16,565 nucleotides of DNA, taken from the NCBI GenBank assembly GCA_029932495.1, contig JAOZPY010000018.1:1-16565 (forward strand). The letters run 5' to 3'. The stretch is from Desulfobacterales bacterium (GTDB taxonomy: Bacteria > Desulfobacterota > Desulfobacteria > Desulfobacterales > JAFDCJ01). Each line of letters starts with the position of its first letter. Positions within the stretch are counted from its first letter, which is position 1. The translations under genes were made by a program, and so were the position numbers. This document shows, piece by piece, positions 1-7,637 of the stretch. The notes under the pieces are model-generated. The model had not been told where the DNA came from and searched no databases. It worked only from the letters and a program-made list of their open reading frames with translations.

Positions 1-2
1 CT

Positions 3-743
3 ATCGGCGCACTGCCCGGAACCGGTGGTGATATCGCTGCACTGCTGGCCTATGATCATGCCAAACGAACCGTCAAAAAACCCTCGCGTCCTTTCGGCCA
101 GGGAGCCTATGAAGGCCTGATTGCCCCGGAGTCGGCCAACAATGCCGCTATTGGTGGTGCCTATATTCCCATGCTCACCCTCGGCATACCGGGTGATGCG
201 GTGACGGCGGTATTCATCGGTGCCCTGTTTATTCACGGTCTCAAGCCAGGCCCGATGCTGATGATTGAAACCCCCCATCTTTTCTGGTTTACGGTTGGCA
301 ATCTGGTCCTGTCGAATATTTTTTTGCTGATCTTCGGACTGACCGGAATCCGCATATTTACGAAAATGGTGGAATTGCGCAAAGGCATTCTGATTCCGGC
401 GATTATCGTTCTGTCGGTGGTCGGAACATTTGCCATCAAAAACAGTGTCATGGATGTTTACTGGATGCTGGGATTTGGTATTTTCGGCTATTTTTTGAAA
501 ATGTATGGTTTCCAGGTGGGGCCGATTATCCTGGGGGTTATCCTGGGGCCCTTAATGGATGAATCTTACCGCCAGGCGGTAATGGCGAATCAAAATAATT
601 TCCTGGCGTTTCTGCTTGATCTGGTGACCAATCCCATATCGTTGGTTTTAACCCTTGCAGCCATATTCATGCTGATCAGCCAGACGCGCCTGTGGACGTT
701 GTTTTTACAATTTTTTAAGCGTAAAAAATCCCGGGAAACTTGA
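3..743 (+). CDS. tctA: TctA-family large membrane subunit of a tripartite tricarboxylate transporter (3' part)
   Basis: The reading frame is open from base 3, so the gene starts left of the window and 246 C-terminal residues are visible. TctA proteins are usually about 500 residues, so roughly half is missing. The visible part opens with the family's conserved pore region (ALPGTGGDIAALLAYDHAKR), continues with an EGLIAPESANNAA segment and then LTLGIPGD, all typical of TctA. Several hydrophobic membrane segments follow, and the tail is short and basic (FKRKKSRET). TctA works with the small membrane subunit TctB and the periplasmic binding protein TctC to import small carboxylates or similar anions with an ion gradient. 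TctB and TctC would be expected upstream, outside the window. The genes downstream suggest the substrate feeds a ThDP enzyme and an acylating dehydrogenase. Family assignment is firm; the substrate is unknown. Confidence 0.93.
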   Translation: MGALPGTGGDIAALLAYDHAKRTVKKPSRPFGQGAYEGLIAPESANNAAIGGAYIPMLTLGIPGDAVTAVFIGALFIHGLKPGPMLMIETPHLFWFTVGNLVLSNIFLLIFGLTGIRIFTKMVELRKGILIPAIIVLSVVGTFAIKNSVMDVYWMLGFGIFGYFLKMYGFQVGPIILGVILGPLMDESYRQAVMANQNNFLAFLLDLVTNPISLVLTLAAIFMLISQTRLWTLFLQFFKRKKSRET

Positions 744-751
744 CTTCCCGG
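731..751 (+). other. Hairpin spanning the tctA stop codon
   Basis: A perfect 7-bp stem (CCGGGAA / TTCCCGG) with a 7-base loop, ACTTGAC, holds the tctA TGA stop inside the loop. No T-run follows, so this is not a standard intrinsic terminator. It could stabilise the 3' end of the transporter mRNA or lower expression of the downstream genes. The structure is visible; its function is inference. Confidence 0.4.
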
Positions 752-796
752 CAGGTGGCACAAAATATAGATTGAAAAAGAGTCCATTTTAAAAAG

Positions 797-889
797 ATTC
801 GCCGCGCAGGACGCAAAGGTTGTGATTCTTAAAACAAACATCTCGGCACCCTTGGCGAAGCGGATGAGCGCAGCCACCGGGCGGTGAAT
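797..889. repeat. Degenerate palindromic intergenic repeat
   Basis: The left arm TTCGCCGCGCAGGACGCAAAGG (798-819) is partly mirrored by CCCTTGGCG (850-858) and by GCGGTGAA (881-888), whose complement TTCACCGC differs from TTCGCCGC by one base. The GACGCAAAGG and CCTTGGCG pieces recall a family of non-coding palindromes I associate with Desulfobacterota and other genomes, of the form GCAAAGACGCAAAG with its inverse. The right arm appears interrupted by about 20 bases (859-880). Only one copy lies in the window, so repeat status depends on finding others in the genome. The element explains why the GTG at 884 is a poor start for the next gene. Confidence 0.4.
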
Positions 890-967
890 TTATGGCGAAA
901 TAATAATGTCGTTATCAGTAAAAGTAGCTGGCATTCAAAACAATATGCAAGAGGAAGAGAGGTTGGT

Positions 968-2725
968 ATGGAAGATCTGGTTGCCCATCAACTCGTCAAG
1001 TACCTGGAAGATCGGGGCGTTGCCCATATTTTCGGACTATGTGGACATACGAACATCGCCGTTCTGTCGGCCCTGGAGAAAAGTTCTATCGAGTTTATCA
1101 ATGTCCGCCATGAACAGATCGCTGCCCATGCAGCAGACGGTTACGCCCGGGCCAGGCATCAAACATCAGTGGTCTTGACCCATTTGGGACCCGGTTTGAC
1201 CAATGCCGCAACGGGCATTGCCAATGCATCACTGGACTGCACGCCGATTGTTGTCATTGCCGGGGATATTCCCAGTCATTATTACGGCAAGCATCCCCAC
1301 CAGGAAGTCAATCTGCATGCGGACGGTTCGCAGTTTGAAATTTACCGACCTTTTGTAAAACGGGCCTGGCGTGTGGAGCGACCGGAGCTGTTTGCCGAAA
1401 TTATTGAAAAAGCGTTCCAGTTGGCGGAAAGCGGGCAACCCGGGCCGGTGCTGGTCGATGTGCCGATGGATATTTTTTCAAGAAAAGTGGACGTTTCTTT
1501 GTTTGAACGGGTAAAACTCAATACCCGGGCACTTCATAAACCATCCATGGATAATGAAACTGCCGCCGAGATCGTACACCAGGTTGCGCAAGCAAAGAAG
1601 CCGGTTATTTATGCTGGTGGCGGCATCCTGCTGGCTGATGCCGCTGCAGAGCTGAAAAATTTTGTTGATCATCTGAATATTCCGGTTGCCCACAGCATAA
1701 TGGGCAAAGGCGCACTTCCGGACGATCATCCCTTTACTTTAGGGATGACCGGGTTTTGGGGGACCCGCTATATTAATGACGCCTGCCGCCAGGCGGACCT
1801 GATCCTGGGGCTGGGAACGCGTTTCAAGGAAGCTGATTGCAGTTCCTGGTATCCGCAATACACCTTTCGCATCCCGCCGACAAAGCTGATTCAAATTGAT
1901 ATTGAGCCCGGCGAGATTGGGCGTAATTATCCCGTGAAGATCGGGGTTGTTGCCGATTTGAAGCAATCCCTCGCAGTTATGCTGCGGGCGGCAAAAGAAC
2001 TTTATCCCGAAGGTATTCAACGCGAAGAAATGTCCCGGGAGATTGCGGCTTACCGCAAAGAATTTAAAAAACAGAATGAGGAGATGGAGCGCAGCGACGC
2101 TTTTCCGATGATGCCCGAGCGGATCCTGGCCGAAGTTCGCGAGGTGTTGCCACGGGATGCGATTATTACAACCGATGTCGGCTGGAATAAAAACGGGGTT
2201 GGTCAGCAATTTCCGATTTATGTGCCTGGCAGCATTCAGGTTCCCGGGGGATATGCGACCATGGGATTTGGCGGCGCCGCAGCCATTGGCGCCAAGATTG
2301 CGCAACCCGAACGGGTGGTTGTCGCCCTGATCGGAGATGGCGGTTTTGGACAAAATCCCTCCCTGCTGGCAACCGCTTATCACGATGAAGTGGCCGTTGT
2401 ATGGGTCATCATGAACAATGACTCATATGGAACCATCGCAGGCCTTCAGAAGGCCCATTACAACACCACCCATGGCACCGTTTTCGAAAAGAACGGCGTA
2501 TCCACCTCCCCGGACTATGCCGCCATTGCCCGTGCTTACGGTGTGGAAGGTATAAAAATTGAATCCGCACAGCAGTTCAAACCTGCTTTTGAAAATGCCA
2601 TCAAGGCTAACAAGCCCGTTGTCATTGATGTCGCAATGATTAACAATCCAGTCCCGACAGGGGGGCACTGGAACATTTTGGATATTTACTCCCCCGGCAA
2701 GAATGTAGGCCATGTGAGTACCTGA
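968..2725 (+). CDS. Thiamine-diphosphate-dependent enzyme, acetolactate synthase superfamily
   Basis: This is a 585-residue protein with the three-domain order of ThDP enzymes. The N-terminal pyrimidine-binding domain carries the activating glutamate in VRHEQ (E49) and a GPGLTNAATGIANA stretch. A central Rossmann-like domain covers about residues 190-340. The C-terminal pyrophosphate domain has the GDG...NN motif (G456-D457-G458 to N483-N484). I chose the ATG at 968 because GAGGAAGAGAGG lies just upstream and homologous sequence begins at MEDLV; the frame is also open from a GTG at 884, but that lies in a non-coding repeat. Family members decarboxylate 2-oxoacids or join or cleave C-C bonds. 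Length is close to acetolactate synthase and to sulfoacetaldehyde acetyltransferase (Xsc), but I do not see enough to name the reaction. Its position between a TctA transporter and an acylating dehydrogenase points to catabolism, not branched-chain amino acid synthesis, and no ilvN partner is present. Confidence 0.9.
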   Translation: MEDLVAHQLVKYLEDRGVAHIFGLCGHTNIAVLSALEKSSIEFINVRHEQIAAHAADGYARARHQTSVVLTHLGPGLTNAATGIANASLDCTPIVVIAGDIPSHYYGKHPHQEVNLHADGSQFEIYRPFVKRAWRVERPELFAEIIEKAFQLAESGQPGPVLVDVPMDIFSRKVDVSLFERVKLNTRALHKPSMDNETAAEIVHQVAQAKKPVIYAGGGILLADAAAELKNFVDHLNIPVAHSIMGKGALPDDHPFTLGMTGFWGTRYINDACRQADLILGLGTRFKEADCSSWYPQYTFRIPPTKLIQIDIEPGEIGRNYPVKIGVVADLKQSLAVMLRAAKELYPEGIQREEMSREIAAYRKEFKKQNEEMERSDAFPMMPERILAEVREVLPRDAIITTDVGWNKNGVGQQFPIYVPGSIQVPGGYATMGFGGAAAIGAKIAQPERVVVALIGDGGFGQNPSLLATAYHDEVAVVWVIMNNDSYGTIAGLQKAHYNTTHGTVFEKNGVSTSPDYAAIARAYGVEGIKIESAQQFKPAFENAIKANKPVVIDVAMINNPVPTGGHWNILDIYSPGKNVGHVST

Positions 2726-2819
2726 GCAACGCTTGCCCTAGCACGCAGGAACGCCAGAGGCCGGAGGAGCCGCAGAAGAGAGCGGTATTACTTATCAGAA
2801 TAGCAACCGAGGAGGGAAA

Positions 2820-4226
2820 ATGCCCAGGGCAATTACGAATGAAGAAAAACAATATGCAGACGAGCTTTTGGCCAGGGCTCGCGCGGCAATGAAGACCATT
2901 GAAAATTATGATCAGGCGATGGTGGATCGATTGTGCCAGGCTGTCGGCTGGGCCACGGCCAATGAGAAGACATTCACCCGCTTGGCCCAGATGGGAGTGG
3001 ACGAAAGCGGACTGGGAGACCGGCAGGGAAGACCGGGCAAACGCTTTAAGATTATCGGGATCCTCAGAGACGCCCTGCGGCAGAAGAGTATGGGGGTTAT
3101 CGAAGAAATACCCGAAAAAGGCATCGTCAAATATGCCAAACCGGTGGGAGTGATTGCCTGCCTGGTTCCCACGACCAATCCTGCATTGACACCGCCCGGC
3201 AACGGCATTTATGCCGTCAAGGCCAAAAATGCGATTATTTTCGCCCCCCATCCCAGAAGTAAAAAGACAAGTGCGGAAACCGTGAACGTCATGCGAAAAG
3301 CATTAAAAAAGCTTGGTGCGCCTGAAGATCTATATCAGTGTATCGATAGGCCGAGCATTCCCCTCTCGCAGTATTTGATGTCCATCTGTGATCTGACCAT
3401 CGCTACCGGGGGCGCTGCAATGGTCAGGGCCGCCTATAGCTCCGGCAAACCCGCCTACGGCGTCGGCCCCGGCAATTCGACCATCGTCATTGACGAAACC
3501 GCGGATGTTGCGGAAGCCGCCCGGAACACGCGTATCAGCAAAACGTCGGATTTCGGCTCCGGCTGTTCGGCTGACGGTAATCTGATTGTTGAGGCGTCAA
3601 TTTATGAAAAAATGCTGGAGCAACTCCAGCAAGAAGGCGGCTATCTGGCCTCGGAAGAGGAAAAGAAACTGCTGGAAGCGGCCCTGTGGGATTCGGCCGG
3701 GCACCGAACCATTGATACAATCGCCCAGCCCGCCGGTCGTATCGCAAAAATTGCGGGATTTGAAATTCCCGCGGACAGAAGGTTTATTATCGTCGAACAG
3801 GAAAAAATCGGAAAAGAGCATCTGTTTTCCAGCGAGAAGCTTTGTGTGGTCATGGCGATTTATAAGTATTCCGGCTTTGCTTCGGCCCTGGAAATGGTCA
3901 GGCAGATCTATGAAGTTGGCGGCAAGGGGCATTCCTGTGGCATCTATTCCTTTAATGACGATCACATTGATCAGCTGGCGTTAATCGCACCGGTCAGCCG
4001 TATGATGGTCCGCCAGCCCCAATCCAAAGCCAATGCCGGATCGTTTACCAACGGGATGCCCATGACCTCGAGTCTGGGTTGCGGCACCTGGGGCGGCAAT
4101 GTGACCAGCGAAAATATTTCGCTGAAACATTACATGAACACCACCTGGGTCAGCCGGCCGATTCCGGAAGACCGGCCTTCCGATGAAGAGATTTTCGGGG
4201 AGTTTTACAATACGGAAACCTTCTGA
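2820..4226 (+). CDS. CoA-acylating aldehyde dehydrogenase, SauS-like
   Basis: This 468-residue protein is of the aldehyde dehydrogenase superfamily, CoA-acylating branch. The nucleotide-binding half contains VPTTNPALTPPGNGIYAVKA and then GGAAMVRAAYSSGKPAYGVGPGN. The likely catalytic cysteine is C249 in DFGSGCSADGN, matching the position of the nucleophile in acylating dehydrogenases such as EutE, SucD and the AdhE N-terminal half. Such enzymes interconvert an aldehyde and its acyl-CoA with NAD(P). The closest family I recall is SauS, acylating sulfoacetaldehyde dehydrogenase, but substrate cannot be read from the sequence. The start is firm: a strong GAGGAGGG lies just before the ATG. It follows the ThDP enzyme by 94 bp on the same strand and probably shares its transcript. 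An aldehyde made or used by the ThDP enzyme may be its partner substrate. It converges on uvrA with 43 bp between stops. Confidence 0.85.
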   Translation: MPRAITNEEKQYADELLARARAAMKTIENYDQAMVDRLCQAVGWATANEKTFTRLAQMGVDESGLGDRQGRPGKRFKIIGILRDALRQKSMGVIEEIPEKGIVKYAKPVGVIACLVPTTNPALTPPGNGIYAVKAKNAIIFAPHPRSKKTSAETVNVMRKALKKLGAPEDLYQCIDRPSIPLSQYLMSICDLTIATGGAAMVRAAYSSGKPAYGVGPGNSTIVIDETADVAEAARNTRISKTSDFGSGCSADGNLIVEASIYEKMLEQLQQEGGYLASEEEKKLLEAALWDSAGHRTIDTIAQPAGRIAKIAGFEIPADRRFIIVEQEKIGKEHLFSSEKLCVVMAIYKYSGFASALEMVRQIYEVGGKGHSCGIYSFNDDHIDQLALIAPVSRMMVRQPQSKANAGSFTNGMPMTSSLGCGTWGGNVTSENISLKHYMNTTWVSRPIPEDRPSDEEIFGEFYNTETF

Positions 4227-4269
4227 GTGCCGGCCCGGGTGATCCGCCGAGGGCAAGATGAGCAAATGT

Positions 4270-7092
4270 CTATATTTTTTTCAGGATTTTTTGCAAAACT
4301 TCACCGGTGTAAGATCCGGGTACGGCGGCGATCTGTTCCGGGCTGCCGCAGGCGATGACCTGACCGCCCTCATCACCTCCTTCCGGTCCCAGGTCGATAA
4401 TATAATCGGCGGTTTTGATCACATCCATGTTGTGCTCGATGACGATCACCGTGTTGCCGGCGTCCACCAGCTGGTTGAGAACGCTGAGCAGTTTGCGGAT
4501 GTCATCGGTATGCAGCCCGGTGGTCGGCTCATCCAGGATGTAAAGGGTCCGGCCGGTGGCTTTTTTACTCAGCTCGCGTGACAATTTGACCCGTTGGGCT
4601 TCACCGCCGGACAGGGTCGTGGCCGGCTGCCCCAGCTGAATGTATCCCAGCCCCACCTCCACCAGGGTTTCCAGTTTTGAGCGGATTTTTTCCAGACGCG
4701 AAAAAAAAGCCACTGCCTGGTTGACGGTCAGAGCAAGGACCTCGTGGATGTTTTTGCCCTTGTAGCGGATTTCGAGTGTTTCCCGGTTATAGCGTTTTCC
4801 ATGGCACACGTCGCAGGTGACGTATACATCGGGTAAAAAATGCATTTCGATTTTAACGATGCCGTCCCCCTGGCACGCCTCGCAGCGTCCGCCCTTGACA
4901 TTGAAACTGAAACGACCCGGCTTGTATCCGCGCATGCGGGCTTCCGGTGTGCGGGAGAACAGTTCCCGGATAAATGAAAAAAGTCCTGTATAGGTGCCGG
5001 GATTGGAACGGGGGGTTTTGCCGATAGGCGACTGGTCGATATTGACGACTTTGTCAATATGCTCGGTGCCCAGCACACGCTGATGGGCTCCGGCGGTGAT
5101 ACGGGCGAGATGAAGCTGTTGAAGCAGGGCGGGATAGAGGGTTTCAAGCACCAGGGTGGATTTGCCCGAGCCTGAAACGCCGGTGACACAGGTTAAACAG
5201 CCCCGGGGAAAGGTGACGGTAATGTTTTTAAGATTGTTGGCTGCGGCACCTTCCACCACCAGGCCGGGAAGATGGCCGGCACGGCGCTGGGTCGGAATTT
5301 CAATGGATTTACGTCTGGACAGATACTGGCCCGTCAAAGAGGTCGGGTGGTGCAAAAGTTCTTGCGGCGGGCCGGCGAACACCACCTGTCCCCCATGGAT
5401 GCCAGCCCCGGGTCCCATGTCCACCACGTAATCGGCGGCCCGAATTGTCTCTTCATCATGTTCGACCACCAGAACCGTATTGCCAAGATCGCGCATCTGC
5501 AACAGGCTTTCCAGCAGACGCTGGTTGTCCTTTTGATGCAGACCGATACTGGGCTCATCCAGCACGTAAAGCACACCGGTTAACTTCGATCCGATCTGGG
5601 TTGCCAGGCGGATTCGCTGGCTCTCGCCGCCGGACAGCGTCTGTGCCGGGCGATCCAGGCTCAGGTAGGACAACCCTACACTTTGCAAAAATCCCAAGCG
5701 CTGGACAACTTCGCGCAGGATTCGGTGGGCGATGATTTGTTTTTTGTCGTCAAAGCGCAGGTCCATAAAAAAATCTCTGGCAGCCGCCACCGACAGTGCA
5801 CTGATTTCGGCAATCGTGAGCCCGCCGATTCGCACTGACCGGCCGATGCGATTTAATCTGGTGCCGTTGCATTCCCGGCAGATCTGAAAATTCATGTACT
5901 GCCGGATTTCTTCACGAACCTGGTAGGAATTTGTTTCACGGTAGCGACGCGCCAGATTGGGAATGACGCCTTCAAAGGGCTTTTGATAGGTGTAGCGGCG
6001 GCCGTTGCGCTCAAAATAAAAGGGGATCGGCTCAGAGCCTGAACCATGGAGGATAACTTTTTGAAAAGTTTCAGGCAAATCTTCAAATGGGGTGTAGATG
6101 TCCGTGCCGTAATGGCGTGTCAGGGCATCTAAAAATTCGATAAAATGCATGCTGCTGCGCTTGGCCCATATACTGACCGCGCCTTCACGCAGGGAAAGCT
6201 TTGGATTGGGGACAACCAGCGATGGGTCCAGCTCGTTGGTTGCGCCCAGACCGTCACAATGCGGGCAGGCCCCCTGGGGAGAATTAAAGGAAAAACTGGC
6301 TGGGCTAAAATCGCCGTAACTGATGCCACAGGTCGTGCAGATGGCCTTTTCAGTGAAAACCAGGGCCCGCTCCCCGGGAATGTCGACGGTGACGGTCCCG
6401 CCGGATTGGGCCAGTGCCAGTTCCATGGAATCGGCAAGGCGTTTGCGAATCGTATCCTTAATGACCAGCCGGTCAACGACGACCTCGATATCGTGTTTTT
6501 TTGTTTTGGCCAGGTTGCCCACCGTTTCAATATCGAACATCTGGCCGTCCACCCGGACCCGGGCAAATCCCTCCTTTTTCAAGCGTAAAAACAGCTTTTC
6601 GTGGCTGCCCTTCTGGCCGCTGATCACCGGCGCCAGAATGATCGCCCGGGCTCCTGTGGGCAGGGCCATGACGCTGTCGACCATCTGATCAATGGACTGG
6701 GAGGTAATCGGCCGTCCGCACTGGTAGCAATGGGGCGTTCCGACCCTGGCAAACAGCAGACGCAGGTAATCATATATTTCCGTGACGGTTCCCACAGTAG
6801 AGCGCGGGTTATGGCCGGCGGTTTTCTGCTCGATGGCAATGGCCGGTGAAAGCCCTTCAATCATATCGACATCGGGCTTGTCCATGCGTTCTAAAAACTG
6901 CCGGGCATAAGTGGATAAGGATTCTACGTACCGGCGCTGGCCTTCGGCATAAAGGGTGTCAAAGGCCAGGGTCGATTTGCCGGAACCGGAAAGTCCCGTG
7001 ATGACCACCAGTCGGTTGCGTGGCAGGGTCACGTCAATATTTTTTAGATTGTGCTGGCGGGCCCCGCGTATGGAAATGCTTTCAAAAGTCAT
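4270..7092 (-). CDS. uvrA: Excinuclease ABC subunit A, UvrA
   Basis: At 940 residues this has the length of E. coli UvrA. UvrA is the damage-sensing ATPase of nucleotide excision repair; it dimerises, scans DNA and loads UvrB at lesions. Both ABC ATPase modules are complete: Walker A motifs GLSGSGKST (33-41) and GVSGSGKST (638-646), and signature motifs LSGGESQR and LSGGEAQR. Two zinc modules are intact, C252-C255-C276-C279 in the first insertion and C737-C740-C760-C763 in the second. Conserved strings such as EGLSPAIAIEQK and LYVLDEPSIGLH are present. The start ATG at 7092 has AAAAGG upstream. It is divergent from the DnaA-family gene across a 545-bp gap and is not in an operon with uvrB or uvrC. 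I saw no clear LexA-type operator upstream, although LexA sites vary in this phylum. Confidence 0.98.
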   Translation of the reverse strand: MTFESISIRGARQHNLKNIDVTLPRNRLVVITGLSGSGKSTLAFDTLYAEGQRRYVESLSTYARQFLERMDKPDVDMIEGLSPAIAIEQKTAGHNPRSTVGTVTEIYDYLRLLFARVGTPHCYQCGRPITSQSIDQMVDSVMALPTGARAIILAPVISGQKGSHEKLFLRLKKEGFARVRVDGQMFDIETVGNLAKTKKHDIEVVVDRLVIKDTIRKRLADSMELALAQSGGTVTVDIPGERALVFTEKAICTTCGISYGDFSPASFSFNSPQGACPHCDGLGATNELDPSLVVPNPKLSLREGAVSIWAKRSSMHFIEFLDALTRHYGTDIYTPFEDLPETFQKVILHGSGSEPIPFYFERNGRRYTYQKPFEGVIPNLARRYRETNSYQVREEIRQYMNFQICRECNGTRLNRIGRSVRIGGLTIAEISALSVAAARDFFMDLRFDDKKQIIAHRILREVVQRLGFLQSVGLSYLSLDRPAQTLSGGESQRIRLATQIGSKLTGVLYVLDEPSIGLHQKDNQRLLESLLQMRDLGNTVLVVEHDEETIRAADYVVDMGPGAGIHGGQVVFAGPPQELLHHPTSLTGQYLSRRKSIEIPTQRRAGHLPGLVVEGAAANNLKNITVTFPRGCLTCVTGVSGSGKSTLVLETLYPALLQQLHLARITAGAHQRVLGTEHIDKVVNIDQSPIGKTPRSNPGTYTGLFSFIRELFSRTPEARMRGYKPGRFSFNVKGGRCEACQGDGIVKIEMHFLPDVYVTCDVCHGKRYNRETLEIRYKGKNIHEVLALTVNQAVAFFSRLEKIRSKLETLVEVGLGYIQLGQPATTLSGGEAQRVKLSRELSKKATGRTLYILDEPTTGLHTDDIRKLLSVLNQLVDAGNTVIVIEHNMDVIKTADYIIDLGPEGGDEGGQVIACGSPEQIAAVPGSYTGEVLQKILKKI

Positions 7093-7204
7093 GAATCGCC
7101 TTTTTAGGGGTTAAGGAATTTTCTCTTTTACCGGGTTTAAAAAAATATTTCAAATCAAATTCTCGTAACCATCTGATGCCATTGCCGTTTTTCCAGGCGC
7201 CGAG

Positions 7205-7213
7205 TTATGAACA
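7205..7213 (+). promoter_or_regulatory. DnaA-box-like site TTATGAACA
   Basis: TTATGAACA differs from the consensus TTATNCACA at one position, C to A. The same substitution occurs in the site at 7285-7293, which makes a shared variant box more likely than chance alone would. Binding is inference. Confidence 0.3.
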
Positions 7214-7284
7214 ATTCTTTTGCCGATTTTATTAAAAATAAAAGATAATGAGAGAAAATTAGAGATTTTGGGAGAAGACATTAT

Positions 7285-7293
7285 TGTTGATAA
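7285..7293 (-). promoter_or_regulatory. DnaA-box-like site TTATCAACA
   Basis: On the minus strand this reads TTATCAACA, one base from the canonical TTATCCACA. It is the best box candidate in the gap and lies about 345 bp upstream of the dnaA start. It points opposite to the site at 7205. Confidence 0.35.
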
Positions 7294-7417
7294 CTTCCCC
7301 GAATTCGTGGATCTGCTTAAAATTCTTAATAAAATCTTTTTTTCAAAAAAGGTTGTATTTAAGGTCGGTTGTCTTCGGCAATAAAGGTTAAATCAATAAA
7401 AACAGAGACATAAAAAT

Positions 7418-7426
7418 TGTTCAAAA
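7418..7426 (-). promoter_or_regulatory. Weak DnaA-box-like site TTTTGAACA
   Basis: This reads TTTTGAACA on the minus strand. It is one base from the TTATNAACA pattern of the two other sites and two from the usual consensus. It counts only as a supporting copy. Confidence 0.2.
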
Positions 7427-7460
7427 CAAACTCTTCGCTAACACCAAAATCGGGTTTTTC

Positions 7461-7493
7461 AGGTTTGACAGCAAAGGGTCAATACCTTAAACA
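7461..7493 (+). promoter_or_regulatory. Possible dnaA promoter with overlapping inverted repeat
   Basis: A perfect -35 hexamer TTGACA (7465-7470) is followed after 17 bp by TAAACA (7488-7493), a weak -10. The -35 sits within an imperfect inverted repeat: AGGTTTGAC (7461-7469) against GTCAATACCT (7478-7487), separated by 8 bases. A repeat overlapping a -35 is the usual arrangement of a repressor site, but no regulator is identified. The start of translation lies about 145 bp downstream. Confidence 0.3.
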
Positions 7494-7637
7494 GGCTCAT
7501 GCTTTCTTGAGGAGGAGAGCATCGATTGGAAACCTTCCCCGGTAATTTGATTCCGATAACAGAAACCAACTGACAAAGTAACCTCGGCATCACAATTTCA
7601 TTTTTAATTGCAAAAAGGAAGTGCAGTATTTGATCCT

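Larger units (their letters stand above)
7093..7637. other. AT-rich divergent intergenic region with DnaA-box-like sites
   Basis: This 545-bp stretch between uvrA and the DnaA-family gene has no credible open frame. It is clearly richer in A and T than the genes beside it, with AT-heavy runs at about 7215-7262 and 7317-7350. Two sites match TTATNAACA and a third is weaker; one imperfect inverted repeat overlaps a TTGACA box. A GATCT followed by an AT-rich run at 7310-7345 faintly recalls unwinding elements. It must hold the promoters for uvrA and dnaA. It could also be a replication origin, since dnaA is often next to oriC, but dnaN, recF, gyrB, rpmH and rnpA are absent from the window, so that remains open. 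Confidence 0.4.

Noticed and set aside
884..967. N-terminal extension of the ThDP enzyme from a GTG start at 884
   Set aside because: The stretch lies in a degenerate palindromic repeat, shows no family homology, and the ATG at 968 has a good ribosome-binding site.
1739..2383. 214-residue open frame opposite the ThDP enzyme
   Set aside because: It is a shadow of a well-supported gene with no motif of its own.
4227..4269. Bidirectional terminator between the dehydrogenase gene and uvrA
   Set aside because: The 43-bp gap is GC-rich but I could not draw a stem with a T-run in either direction.
7093..7200. LexA (SOS) operator upstream of uvrA
   Set aside because: I found no CTGT-N8-ACAG or similar palindrome near the uvrA start. 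LexA sites differ in this phylum, so this is absence of evidence only.
7608..7637. TTG start for the DnaA-family gene
   Set aside because: No ribosome-binding site precedes it, and the usual DnaA N terminus begins at the ATG at 7638.
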